Source of the DNA: Leptidea sinapis
Taxonomy: Eukaryota; Arthropoda; Insecta; Lepidoptera; Pieridae
NCBI RefSeq assembly: GCF_905404315.1
Contig: NC_066269.1
Location: 15,196,501 to 15,260,500, forward strand
Direction: 5' to 3'
Length of the DNA stretch: 64,000 nucleotides
Of the stretch, positions 52,691-62,684 are shown piece after piece. The notes beneath the pieces are model-generated. The model was not told the origin of the DNA. It saw only the letters and a list, made by a program, of their open reading frames with translations, and searched no databases. The number at the start of each line of letters is the position of its first letter. Position 1 is the stretch's first letter. A program made the translations under genes and the position numbers.

Positions 52691-52948
52691 TACAAGACTT
52701 TATCAACACCCATAATATGAATCCTCTACAAAAGATTCTGAAACAGTTAGCTTATTGCTAACATTAAAAAAGCCAGTCCGAACCAAATCTGAAAACGGAT
52801 GATGTAATATTGTACTCAATTTCATTACAACACTCGTTTTGATGATGTAATGCTTAAAAGAACATTGGGTGTTTTAATGTTGGCAATAAGCTAACTGTTT
52901 TAGAATCTTTAATAGAGGATTTAAAGCATGAGTGTAGATAAAATATAG
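52690..52948. repeat. R10 modules a and inverted a
   Basis: ATCCTCTACAAAAGATTCTG then AACAGTTAGCTTATTGC (52707-52760) is inverted as GCAATAAGCTAACTGTTTT and AGAATCTTTAATAGAGGAT (52880-52930). Arms of about 80 bases flank about 90 bases containing TTTCATTACAACACTCG. Confidence 0.8.
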
Positions 52949-52949
52949 T

Positions 52950-53530
52950 ATTTTATGTTATTTGAAATGTAACATTTCTCTTTGTCCATTAAAATCAATT
53001 CAGAAAAACAAATTCGCTTTCAAATGCATACACACAATGACATACGCACACTTAAACACGTCAACACACACACACTAATTTGAACGTATTTATTTAATTC
53101 ATACCGTTCTATTATCAGAATTTATTAGTTACGACTCCGTGTATGCTATAACATAGAAACCACACTTTCAATGCTTATTTTCTTACTTCTTTTACTTTTA
53201 GGGATATGAAAAAGGTGTCTATAAGTAATTACATGGGCCTACGCATTTTGTAATATTGCATATTGCCGACTGTTTAAGCTACTCGGGAATAGAAAATACT
53301 TTGACAAATTTTCTATGAAGAAAATTCGTAGTAAAAACACGCTCTTGTGTAATCAAAATAATCATTATTTATTCAGGTTTTCAAAAACGTCTTACATAAT
53401 ATATTATCGATTTAATAATATTATTACAAACAGAATCTAGGGAAAAAACTTTTGAGAAATGTTTAGATACACGAAAATATAAATTATTATTGTTTTATCT
53501 TTCGTGATTGCATAATATCATGCTAACAAT
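52950..53530. other. No recognised feature (581 bp); CA-rich patch
   Basis: A CA-rich simple stretch at 53025-53080 (CACGTCAACACACACACAC). Otherwise AT-rich. Confidence 0.4.
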
Positions 53531-53532
53531 TT

Positions 53533-53748
53533 ACCAGTGGGAGGCTCCTTTGCACAGGATGCCGGATAGATTATGGGCGCCTACTTCTGCCACGTAGCAG
53601 AAATGTGTAAGAATTACTGCGTTTCGGTCTGAAAGGCGCCATAGCTACTGAAATTACTGGGCAAATGAGACCTCATACATCTCAAGGTGCCGCTCATCAG
53701 CTGAACGTCCTACTCGTCTCGTCCCTTACTATCATAAAATAAAAAAAT
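53533..53748 (+). repeat. R1 SINE-like repeat, copy 15, internally deleted
   Basis: ACCAGTGGGAGGCTCC to CTTACTATCATAAAATAAAA. The segment between CTCAAGGTGCCGCTC and ATCAGCTGAACGTCC is missing, taking out most of the large hairpin. Confidence 0.85.
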
Positions 53749-53849
53749 ATAATATTGACGTGAATTACCTTCAATAGCAGTGAGGTAATTCAAAAAAGTA
53801 CAAGTACTGGTCTTGGCTGTCTTAGCAATATTTATCTATCGAAATATGT

Positions 53850-53995
53850 CATTAACAACATTACATGCTATGTGGACCTTCATAATGTTCGCTATCTCTC
53901 TGAAACTTTTATGACACAATCAGCCGCAAGTTTTATTCCCATTGAAATACGAAAATTAGCTAATGAAGGAAGAGCATCGGGATTTTATATGTAGC
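53850..53995 (+). other. Short coding-like stretch, unidentified
   Basis: One plus frame (from about 53862) reads CYVDLHNVRYLSETFMTQSA then ASFIPIEIRKLANEGRASGF before a stop near 53992. It may be a decayed transposon protein or LINE end; no family identified. Confidence 0.22.
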
Positions 53996-54083
53996 AAGAA
54001 TATCTACTATACTATATATACTATTGTATTCAGTAGCAAAGTATTAAACTTCTAACGATACTTCATATTTTTATGTAAGTATG

Positions 54084-54357
54084 GTCATTTATGCTCGGAG
54101 TTTCCCTGCGAGATCGAATCAGAAATGAGGAGATCCGTAGGAGAACCAGAGTTACCGACATAGTCCAAATGATTGCGAAACTGAAGTGGCAGTGGGCAGG
54201 GCACATAGTTCGACGCACAGATGGCCCTTGGGGCAGTAGATGATAGTCGAATGGTGACCACGTACCGAAAGACGCAGTGTTGGTAGGCCCACCACAATAT
54301 TATGGACCGAGGATTTGATGAAGATCGCGTCTTCCGGCTGATGATGATGATGGTCAT
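54084..54357 (+). pseudogene. RTE-like LINE 3' coding end
   Basis: The plus frame reads LRDRIRNEEIRRRTRVTDIV followed by QMIAKLKWQWAGHIVRRTDG and PWGSR, the conserved region after the reverse transcriptase in lepidopteran RTE-like elements, then a stop. Degenerate codons continue (RKTQCW, RPTTILWTEDLMKIA) to the tail CTTCCGGCTGATGATGATGA. The endonuclease and polymerase are missing. The minus-strand frames here are shadows of this element. Same family as 18880-19205 and 59010-59290. Confidence 0.75.
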
Positions 54358-54469
54358 TTATAAAAAAAACACGGAAATATGTATGATAAAGAGAATATGA
54401 TATCACCATATACTTGTTAAAGAAAAACACTGAAACCCCTTTAATAACCTTCAAGAATTCCATTAACTT

Positions 54470-54790
54470 TTTTCAAAGTCAAATAAACTTTATTCAATCA
54501 GGCTGAAACTAAGCGCTTTTGAATCGTCACTAAAAATATTTCTTTTAAATTACTGTATCTACCATGTGTTGTTAAAAAGTTGAGCTCGTGAGAACAAAAT
54601 ACCAGAAACTCAACGGCCACTCTTTTCAATCAAATGGAGTATTTTTATAATGGCTGTAATATACATAACAAATTATTTTGTAAGTAAATAATTTAAATTA
54701 TTTCATAAAAATTAATAAATAATTTACTGTCTAAATATAAATTATCGTATATTGGATGTATCAATCTTTAGAGCTTGAATTCATTGTTTG
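54470..54790 (-). mobile_element. LINE 3' end (LINE-A), diverged
   Basis: AAAGTCAAATAAACTTTATTC at the left, TTGAGCTCGTGAGAAC and CCAGAAACTCAACGGCC in the body; the same order as at 49095. Confidence 0.5.
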
Positions 54791-54794
54791 TGTC

Positions 54795-55380
54795 AGAATG
54801 CTTCGTGAACCTGATGGTCCTGATTACTGTCACAATAAGTAATCACATTAAACTAATACAATGATTAATTAACTATAACTGGTCGACCTGGCACCACAAG
54901 CATTTTTAAAACTTAACTTATAAATAATAACCGCCATTTTGATTTTCATCTTTATTCAGTAGCTACGAAAGACTACATTTATTTATTATAAACGCAAAAA
55001 TCATGGAAAATACTCCAAAGATTAAGCGTAACTAACAAACTCTCAAAACTATGTAGTATAATATATTGTTAACACATTATTGCTGAGCTGTAATTGTGAC
55101 ATGCATTTCTGGAATGAAATGGGCGGTATTGAACAAAGATATTTGCTTAGTATGCGAAATATTCACATGAAATTAATCACACGGAATAGACCAATTATGA
55201 AAGCTATTACGCACAGATATCTTTTGAAGTTTAGGAGTATTATATACAATCTATACTAATTAATGGAGAGCCGTTTCGGTTATACTGCAAAAAATCCTGA
55301 ACCGATCGGAATACTTCTTATACTATAAGATGCAGCGTGTTTCAGAAAAGGTTCAGGTATTATTTATGGTGATTACTTAT
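54795..55380. other. No recognised feature (586 bp)
   Basis: AT-rich; nothing identified before the R3 repeat. Confidence 0.4.
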
Positions 55381-55384
55381 CATT

Positions 55385-55620
55385 TGTAACCGACTTCAAA
55401 AAAGGAGGAGGTTCTCAATTCGTCGGTATGTTTTTTTTATGTTTGTTGCCTCAAAACTTTTGACTGGGTGAGCCGATTTTGATAATTCTTTTTTTATTTG
55501 AGAGCTGGTGCTTATCGTGTGGTCCCATTGTAATTTGGTACAGATCTGACAAATTTGCTATACGTATGTGGACGACAAATTTACGAATAACTCAATATCA
55601 CGAAAACCGATTTCGATGAT
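55385..55620 (+). repeat. Dispersed repeat R3, copy 2
   Basis: TAACCGACTTCAAAAAAGGA and GGTTCTCAATTCGTCGG, then GTGAGCCGATTTTGATAATTC. Better preserved than the 26.6 kb copy. Confidence 0.6.
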
Positions 55621-55624
55621 TATT

Positions 55625-56570
55625 TTTTATTGGAAAGGATATACTTCAAAGGTAGATTAGTGACAGTTTGGTTGGTTTCTGATTATGGGATCCATAACAA
55701 AGCAACGGAACTCTTCAATTCTTAGGAGCTAATTAACGATACTCGGTGAATCCTATTTATCCTAGTAGGACATTTAAGTCTTTTACCATAACGTTGTTAT
55801 GGTCAAGTAATTTTCGTAGTCAAATATGATGATCAATGGAACGATCTGTGGCAGAATTTCTAATTGTCTGTAATCAAATTACAAAGCTCTTACGTTCGTT
55901 ACTGTATTGAAAAAATTTGCATATCTTTACATGTTTAGACAAATTGTTAGTTAGTGTACTTCAAATAAAAAAAAGTATTATTTTTAAAAGATTATAGTTT
56001 GACTTAGAAATAAATACCATTAATGTATTTGCAATACAAATAATTTTTAATGCATTTTATGTACACAGTTTCGTTATCTCAATATTATTTCTATTTAACG
56101 TAATACGGAAAGTACACTGTGTGTAAATTCAGAGCAAATATCCCTATTATTGTAAGAAAGACGGTAAATACCTCAAGATGTATTTGTCGACGTGCTATTT
56201 TAGGAGCGATCAAAGGAATAAATGAAAAAGTATGGTCAAAGTGAAGATTGTAATTAAGATTATGGTTTTAATGGATGTCGTTCGTACACTTGTTGAGATT
56301 TTTTATTTCAATATGCTGATGAATTCGTTAATCACAGCTTTTTATTTCTATTGTCAATTTATTTTCAAATTGTCATGTTTTAAATAAATTTATTGCCGAA
56401 ATAGCATGATGGTAATTTATTATAAGGGCTTAATTTATTAATTGAAAACAAGTCATTATTTTCTATTTGAATAACAATATAGAATACAGATAGTTTTTTC
56501 AAAAGTTTAAAGTGAATTAACATTAGTTCGTAAAGGAGATATGAGGAGAAGAACTGACAAGCCTACTTAG
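55625..56570. other. No recognised feature (about 950 bp)
   Basis: AT-rich, no frame or repeat recognised. Confidence 0.45.
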
Positions 56571-56571
56571 G

Positions 56572-56790
56572 GGCTGTTTCACAATGTCCAAGTAAAGTTC
56601 CGAATAGGCTACTTCCTACTTACCTATCGAATAAAGTCATCATTTGCGTTTCACAGTGTTATCTAGTAGGTAAGGGCCATTTAAATTATAGGATGGATCT
56701 AGTAGCAGATATCATAGTTATCTCATGGATCGCCTGACAGAGTGACGAGCATTTGACAAAATGATGTCACTCTATATAATGGTAGGGGGG
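56572..56790. repeat. Possible half-MITE (GGGGCTGTTTCACAATG end)
   Basis: GGGGCTGTTTCACAATGTCC resembles the terminal repeat of common insect MITEs as I recall them; the matching right end was not found. Confidence 0.3.
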
Positions 56791-56889
56791 CCCAAGAGCT
56801 AAATAGAGATAGACTCGAGCGTTGTGGGCACCTATTGGATTGTGAGGATTGAGTGCTAAGTAGAAAAAAAAAGTTCATATGATGTCACT

Positions 56890-57115
56890 GTGGGGGTTGT
56901 GTTAAAAAAAACAGTTACAAAGAAAAAGCCAAGCACTTCAGATAATAAGCGCCCACGTGTTTCTGAAAACAGAAAAATATTAATTTGCCGGTTTGCATGG
57001 TGGAGGTGGCCATACGAAGGGATAGGGTTTTTACAAATGTCTTCTTCTCTAGTCGTTCTACTCTATACCCAGGGCTCAAGTCAAGGAGTACTTCACAAGG
57101 AGCAAGTTGGCACCC
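56890..57115 (+). other. Open frame upstream of a SINE, unidentified
   Basis: The frame encodes KKPSTSDNKRPRVSENRK near its start, then CRFAWWRWPYEGIGFLQ and LLYTQGSSQGVLHKEQVG. It runs into the SINE head, where it ends at 57142. The lysine- and proline-rich start has a coding look but no family is recognised; it could be LINE ORF1-like or simply chance. Confidence 0.2.
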
Positions 57116-57310
57116 TGTTGAACAAACAATACAAGATTTTATAACGATACATCACTCGAACGGTTGGCTTAGTTGGAAGAGCACTCGCACGGACCGCGAG
57201 AGGTCGTGGGTTCGAGTCCCGCATCGTTAATAAAATTTTGTTTTCTTATTTTATTTGTATATTATTACTAGAAGTGAGGGTTATCACCTTAAAAACATAA
57301 CAAATTGTTT
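57116..57310 (+). repeat. tRNA-derived SINE (family S1), best-preserved copy
   Basis: After the leader TTGAACAAACAATACAAG the head has A box TGGCTTAGTTGG, an anticodon-like stem CTCGC/GCGAG, and B box GGTTCGAGTCC in GTGGGTTCGAGTCCCGC. The body follows: AATAAAATTTTGTTTTC, AGAAGTGAGGGTTATCACC, ttaaaaacataacaaattg. The acceptor stem is imperfect and the anticodon loop (ACGGACC) lacks U33, so it is not a working tRNA. Confidence 0.85.
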
Positions 57311-57314
57311 AGAA

Positions 57315-57675
57315 ATAAATACATATTAACGTCTTTTTAGCTTTTAAAAACATGTACGTCGGCTATTGTGAATTTAAAGTTTCAAGCACAAATTATATAA
57401 TAGAAATGCATAAACGTATCATGAAATTATAATCAAACAACTGAGAGGATTATTTTAACATTTCACATTTACAACACTTGGTACTTCTAAAAGCAGCTTT
57501 CAGTTAACACAATTAATTTCAGTATCAAGCTGAATGTCAACTGTTATGTTTAGATATCTGCACGTTCTACGAGTCTTTATGTAAATCACATGATACACAA
57601 TAGACCCCTTCTAAAATATTATGCGAGTATATTTGAAAGAAAGAAAGAATGAAATCATTTATACTGCAACTTAAA
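57315..57675. other. No recognised feature (361 bp)
   Basis: AT-rich spacer between a SINE and R1 copy 16. Confidence 0.4.
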
Positions 57676-57680
57676 CCTAG

Positions 57681-57988
57681 TTTATTTATGAGAATAAGGA
57701 ACGGGACGAGCAGGACGTTGAGCTGGTGTTAATTGATACGACCTGCCCTCATGCATTGCCGCTCAGAATTCTTGAAAAACCCAAAAATTCTGAGTGGCAC
57801 TACAATTGCGCTCGTCACCTTGACACATGAGATATTAAGTCTCATTTGCACAGTAATTTCACTAGCTACGGCGCCCTTCAGACCGAAACACAGTAATGTT
57901 TACACATTACTGCTTCAAGGCAGAAATATGCGCCGTTGTGGTACTCATAGTCTAACGGGTGTCCTGTTCAAAGGAGCCTGCCACTGGT
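57681..57988 (-). repeat. R1 SINE-like repeat, copy 16
   Basis: Full length from TTTATTTATGAGAATAAGG to GGAGCCTGCCACTGGTAA. Part of the left hairpin arm is missing (CATGCATTGCCGCTCAG), otherwise well preserved. Confidence 0.88.
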
Positions 57989-58214
57989 AAGTATACAGAT
58001 ACACTTATTATTAATTTATATTAAAATTGGAGTTTGCCTCAGCATCATACTGATCATACCCATAGGTGATATGATCAGCGCTGGTCTTCCGGAGAACCCA
58101 AGGTGGTCTAGCGGACTGTCAAACTACATGTAGGTTAAACATACATAAAGGGTTACCATACTACATACTAAAATAATACACACACATAATAAAACCGTAA
58201 TAAAAACAAACGTT

Positions 58215-58370
58215 GTTAAGTCTCATTTGCCAAGTAAGTTCATTAGCTACGGCGCCCCTTAGACCGAAACACAATAATACTTACACATTACTGCTCACGG
58301 CAGAAATAGGCGCCGTTGTGATACCCATAACCTAGCCGGCATCCTGTGCAAAGGAGCCTTCCACTGGTAA
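58215..58370 (-). repeat. R1 SINE-like repeat, copy 17, truncated
   Basis: Begins GTTAAGTCTCATTTGCC inside the element and runs to the end GGAGCCTTCCACTGGTAA. The A-rich end (left) is missing, unusual for a simple 5' truncation. Confidence 0.83.
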
Positions 58371-58374
58371 AATT

Positions 58375-59005
58375 TTATTAACTTATTCTTCAATGTGCTA
58401 TTAGAATTAATCTTGAAACAAAATCCTGTCAAATGGTCAGTTCGACACGGAAATGAAATTTACGCGTGTGAAGTCACGGACGGCCGCTTGTTATCTTCTT
58501 CATAAATTTTCAAATATTTCATCAAAATGACACCCTCATTCACTTATAATTTCAAAGTATCTTCAAAAGGGTGACTTTGATTAATTGATCACTGAAACTC
58601 CTCTTTATTATTTGTTCCATTCATCAAACACAAAAGTGTCGTTTGTAAGCTTACTGTTGATCCAGCGTAACCAATTCATTTTATTATAAATGTCATCAAT
58701 AGCTCGACTAATGTATTTTAATTATTCTTCGTTTATTGAGTCATTCATTTGACATTTATTTTTCGTAAAAAGCAATGACGTTCTTTGTACAATAATATAA
58801 GGATACTTAAATCATTCGCATTTTTTTTAAATCATTTATTTCAGAAATAAAATTACATAGCAATATATACATAGTATTCGGCCAAACTGCAGTTTGTCGG
58901 CAGTAATTCTCAAACCAATAATATGTTTTTGTGTGTGACAATTTAATAGTCCCTACCAATATTTCTTAAGTCTATTTTTCATGGACATTGTGCTAAGTAA
59001 AACTT
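58375..59005. other. No recognised feature (631 bp)
   Basis: AT-rich; nothing recognised. Confidence 0.4.
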
Positions 59006-59009
59006 TCGC

Positions 59010-59280
59010 TATATGTTCTTTACCTGATTTTTGTTTTGCGAAAATGTCCACCGCTGGACAAAGGCCTCCCCCAAAAATTTGCACGACGATCGGTCGTGCG
59101 CTGCCCTCATCCAACGTATTCCGGCGATCTTGACCAGATCGTCCGTTGGTCCATCTTGTGGGGGGCCTACCAACACTGTGTCTTCCGTTACGTGGTCGCC
59201 ATTCGAGGACTTAGGAACTATCCCAACGGCCATCTGTCCGTCGAACTATGTGTGACGCTATATGGGTAGTTAATTCATTA
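59010..59280 (-). pseudogene. RTE-like LINE 3' coding end, reverse copy
   Basis: On the minus strand a frame reads VLVGPPQDGPTDDLVKIAGI then RWMRAAHDRSSCKFLGEAFV and QRWTFSQN, the final part of the RTE-like polyprotein that follows the stretch seen at 54084. Its 3' side (left, 59045) has the GTCCACCGCTGGACAAAGGC block common to the family. Upstream (right) the minus strand continues VATT-like codons with stops. Plus-strand frames of similar length are shadows. Truncated at both ends, no tail repeat visible, hence inactive. Confidence 0.75.
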
Positions 59281-59334
59281 AATAATTTAGATATTACCCA
59301 CTACATGATACGCATACCGTTATAATTACATATT

Positions 59335-59545
59335 TTAGGTACCAATAGTTTATTTTTGTTAGATAGCCGAGTTGAGATATGCACTCTCTTTACTACGAAT
59401 TTAGTTATATCTCGATATTGTTCGATTAGAAAACTTAAAATAATACTACAAGAAATAAGAAAGACCCTGGGATCACACATCATTTTGTATTGTATTAATT
59501 TCAATAAAAAAAAACACGAAGCGTGTGTTACAAAATATATATACA
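59335..59545. mobile_element. TIR element family R12, inner fragment, reverse
   Basis: AATACTACAAGAAATAAGAAAGA is the reverse complement of the R12 interior, as is AACACGAAGCGTGTGTTAC of the 22.17 kb region. Terminal repeats are not seen. Confidence 0.5.
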
Positions 59546-59789
59546 AATTAAATAAATAGCTATCCCCCCTACAAACCTGTTCTCAAAGACCATTCTTCCA
59601 GGGTATTCATTGCGCGGTGTTTCCAGATTGATATGATATCGATATCATAAGATACTCAGAGCTTATTCTCTCCTAAAAGTCCGTAATCCTCTGGTATTGC
59701 AAGACAGTGTGGCTTGCACTAATCACTTAACATCAGGAGTCCCATAAGCTCAATTTCCTCTCTTACATAAAAATGTGCAGTTAAAAAAG

Positions 59790-59930
59790 TACTTATAATA
59801 ATAAAAATAATTAAAATTCTTTATTGGTTTTAACAAATAGTGGCAAAAACCTTCTTTTAAGCATATAAAGAATGCTTGTGCCAGGAGGCTCCGCTCTTTC
59901 TTAGCCTTAAAATAACATACTTAGCATAAT
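59790..59930 (-). mobile_element. LINE-D 3' end, reverse copy
   Basis: AATAAAAATAATTAAAATTC, TTTATTGGTTTTAACAAATAG and GTGCCAGGAGGCTCCGCTC match the nested fragment at 48513. A TG-rich simple repeat (59955-59995) follows, like the CA-rich stretch near 47980. Confidence 0.5.
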
Positions 59931-60190
59931 ATACAACATAATAATATGATAGTTCGTGTGCGTGTGTGTGTATGTTAATGTGTGTGTGTGTTTTTACATT
60001 CATGGACGTTTCTATTATATATATGTAACTGTTTATTTATTTTATCGTAAAGATTTGCCTGTACTGACACTAAAGGGACTACTACTACTCGTAAACAGAC
60101 AATATAAATTAGCAACTCTATTAACAATTTCGGCCTTACTACATCAACTACATATAGATTGTAATTTATAGTTTCCATATGTAGTTTAAC

Positions 60191-60372
60191 AGTCAAATAA
60201 AATTTGAAAATAAAATTTTATGAACGATGCGGGACTCGAACCTACGACCTCTCGCGTTCCGTGCGAGTGATCTCCCAACGCATCGTTCATAAAATTTTGT
60301 TTTCAAATTTTATTTGTGTATTAATCCCCGAAGTGAGGGTTATCACTTTAAAAACATAACAAATTGTTAAGA
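60191..60372. repeat. SINE S1 with inverted tRNA head between two tails
   Basis: The centre carries the S1 head on the minus strand (GCGGGACTCGAACCTACG is the reversed T-arm and B box; CTCGCGTTCCGTGCGAG the anticodon arm). To the right the plus-strand body follows in normal orientation (GCATCGTTCATAAAATTTTG, GAAGTGAGGGTTATCAC). To the left AAAATAAAATTTTATGAACG is a second, inverted piece of body. The head is therefore flipped inside an inverted repeat of about 38 bases. Confidence 0.85.
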
Positions 60373-60449
60373 TTAATAGTATAACCCATTTAATTATGTG
60401 ACTTCATATCAAGTAGTAAACATGCATAGACTGAAATCCAAAACCAATC

Positions 60450-60738
60450 CATCCTTTGCACAGGATGCCGGCTATATCATGGGTACCACAACGGCGCCTA
60501 TTCTACCGTGAAGCAGTAATGTGTAAGCTGTGTTTCGGTCTGAAGAGCGCCGTAGCTAGTGAAATTAGGGGGCAAATGAGGCTTAACATCTTATGTCTCA
60601 AGGTGACGAGCAAAATTGTAGGGTCACACAGAATTATTGGGTTTTTTAAGAATCCTGAGCGGACTGCATTGTAATGGGCAGGGCATATCAATTACGATCA
60701 GCTGAAGGTCCAGCTCGTCTTGTCCCTTATTTTCATAT
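60450..60738 (+). repeat. R1 SINE-like repeat, copy 18
   Basis: CATCCTTTGCACAGGATGCC to CCCTTATTTTCATATATAA; the start of the family is missing and the hairpin is eroded (GGGTCACACAGAATTATTG). Confidence 0.83.
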
Positions 60739-60889
60739 ATAATATGTATATTTGTTCCTATATTAGCGATCAAGGGACGACATGGAGTTTAATTACTAAT
60801 GACTAGTCCTCATTCATCTATTATGAGGCGTCTTAGAACAAGTTTATTAAACTTCAAGGATCACGGATACAGTCAGACAAAACGAGATA

Positions 60890-61440
60890 TTAAAAGGCAT
60901 AAAAAGGAATTTATTTTCTCTTTAGAATTATTTTTGATGTCATTTCTAATATACTAGACACTACTACCGCTTCGGAAACAGCGCAGCTCTCTGAAGCGGC
61001 GCAAGAAACTCTCCCAGCATTCTTATACAATATTGTACTGTCATTACTATTGCTCTAATCATAATCTAGTCCCAGGCTGTCCGATCACTTAGATATGCAG
61101 CTGTCCACAGCTGATATCTAAGTGATCGGACAGCCTACTACTCCAGTAGTTGGACTTACGACAAAGCCATTCTTTAATAAAACATTTAAGTTTATTTATA
61201 GGTAATGCCTGAACAGTGGCTAGGATTTTATTATAAAAGTGTATACAATTACCCTTAGAGCTATTATGTATTTTATGAAGCCTACTAGAATTAGTTACAA
61301 GCAATCCCTTATTTCTAGTGTTATAATAATGAAAATCACTATTAAAAGCAAAAAGGTGATGACTTTTGTGTATTATGAAGAAATAGATCCCACCACCCGG
61401 TGTTCTAATATAAGTATTTCATACACTTTAAAAAATTAGT
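60890..61440 (-). pseudogene. LINE relic: reverse-transcriptase C-terminus and 3' region
   Basis: The minus frame from 61304 to 61089 encodes MLVTNSSRLHKIHNSSKGN, then CIHFYNKILATVQALPINK and LKCFIKEWLCRKSNYW, a pattern typical of the last domain of jockey/CR1-like reverse transcriptases. Codons further upstream on the same strand (to about 61440) look related but contain stops. The non-coding 3' region follows on the minus strand (GAGAGTTTCTTGCGCCGC, then TTCCGAAGCGGTAGTAGTG) to about 60890. The 63-base hairpin at 61074-61136 lies at the junction of coding and 3' regions and disrupts the expected C-terminus. The catalytic core is missing. Confidence 0.68.
61074..61136. repeat. Near-perfect 29-bp hairpin (one bulged base, 4-base loop)
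   Basis: AGGCTGTCCGATCACTTAG and the next four bases pair fully with CTAAGTGATCGGACAGCCT and its preceding four; after one unpaired G the inner CAGCTG arms flank TCCA. Total 63 bases with 23+6 pairs. No other copy is visible in the window. Confidence 0.95.
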
Positions 61441-61444
61441 GTCA

Positions 61445-61920
61445 TTAAAATTTAATTTAATTTTAGCAAACTTGAATTCTGCAAATGAGATTTACTTGAA
61501 TTGTAGGAAGACACACATGTTTACGACGTTGTTATAAATTTTATTTTGTAAAGTTCGCTCTTGATTATATCCTGTTACTTATACTCTGTAGAATTTATCT
61601 TCGCACTCAAATACCGTTACATATATATATAAATACTTATATTCGAAAAATTGGATAAAACATAACATTGAATATTTTTATAATTCCATATTCTTACAAA
61701 AGATCATAAGTTAGTTAGATTCAAATTTTAATTTTTTGCCACACTAATTGTGATATTGTGTGACATAAAACTTTGTAAAATGTAGTAATATTGTTAATAG
61801 GTTACTACTAAATAATTTATTTAAAAAAAAAAAACACTCGAGTCTTATAATCAAATATTTCATTACTGAGCAATCATTAGAGTAATAATCATAAACAGAT
61901 ACGTATAAAAAAAGTTAACA
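61445..61920. other. No recognised feature (476 bp)
   Basis: AT-rich, no repeat partner. Confidence 0.4.
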
Positions 61921-61924
61921 AAAA

Positions 61925-61965
61925 AAACAACCGACTTCAAAAACACAATTTCAAAACAATAGATA
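61925..61965 (+). repeat. R3 remnant
   Basis: AACCGACTTCAAAAACACAA, only the start of the R3 family. Confidence 0.4.
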
Positions 61966-62033
61966 TAATATGCACTAAAAAGTTTAAAAGTAATTGCGTA
62001 TGTTTATACAATCTAATTAATTAATATAATTCT

Positions 62034-62165
62034 AGTAACGACTATTCTTATTTTTGGAATCGGTGTCCTCCCGCCGCGGCCCCGCTCTCGCCTCTCGCCT
62101 CCTCACATCGCACGTGCGACTCAAGCACATCTCTATAACTATGTATGTAGTTACAAACCTACATT
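62034..62165. mobile_element. MITE R14, truncated copy
   Basis: CTAGTAACGACTATTCTTAT, GGAATCGGTGTCCTCCCG and ACTATGTATGTAGTTACAAA match the 43.4 kb copy; the right terminal repeat is absent. Confidence 0.75.
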
Positions 62166-62535
62166 GACTGGGACCACACGGAAAGCACCAACTTAAAAAA
62201 AAAGAATTATCAATGAATGTTGAATGATCAAAGTTACGGCTCCTTTCTTACTGCCCCCCTCTTAAGTCCCCAGATATGCAAAATATATTTAAAAATATGT
62301 TCTGTTGTAAATATCCGTATAAATAGATAGGACTAATCACATTATTGTATGTTTTGAGACCCACAAACGGTAAATAAATATGCAACATAATAAAACTGTA
62401 ATTTGTTATGTTTTTGCGATAGATTTACAAGAGCGACATCTCAAGTCCATTTCCTAATATGCAAATACTGGGGCTGAGCAGGTTATCAACTGAAAACTGT
62501 AAAAGTAGATCCTGTAGATGAAGCCACAACCTGAG

Positions 62536-62680
62536 AGTTGAACAAAGCATACAAGATTTTATGACGATACGTCACTCGAACGGTTAGCTCAGTCGGAAGA
62601 GCACTCGTATGGAACGCGACAGGTACGCTCGTGGGTTCGAGTCCCACATTGTTTTGTTTGGTTTTCAAAAACTGTAATTG
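62536..62680 (+). repeat. tRNA-derived SINE (S1), copy with a different body
   Basis: The leader GTTGAACAAAGCATACAAG and A box TAGCTCAGTCGG are intact; the anticodon arm is altered and an extra GTACGCTC lies before the B box GGTTCGAGTCC. The expected ATAAAATTTTG body is replaced after CACATTGTTTTG. Confidence 0.75.
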
Positions 62681-62684
62681 CTTG

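Noticed and set aside
54085..54463. Minus-strand frames of 90 and 103 codons
   Set aside because: Shadows of the plus-strand RTE-like C-terminus at 54084-54357.
57160..57232. Functional tRNA gene (also at 29309, 41432, 44940, 60230, 62577)
   Set aside because: A and B boxes are present, but acceptor stems mismatch, the anticodon loop lacks U33 in S1, and each is followed by a shared SINE body.
59031..59269. Plus-strand frames opposite the RTE-like LINE
   Set aside because: Shadows; the minus strand carries the recognisable LINE pattern.
59956..60196. 71- and 73-codon frames beginning in VCVYVNVCVCFY-like sequence
   Set aside because: Derived from a TG/CA simple repeat near the LINE-D tail.
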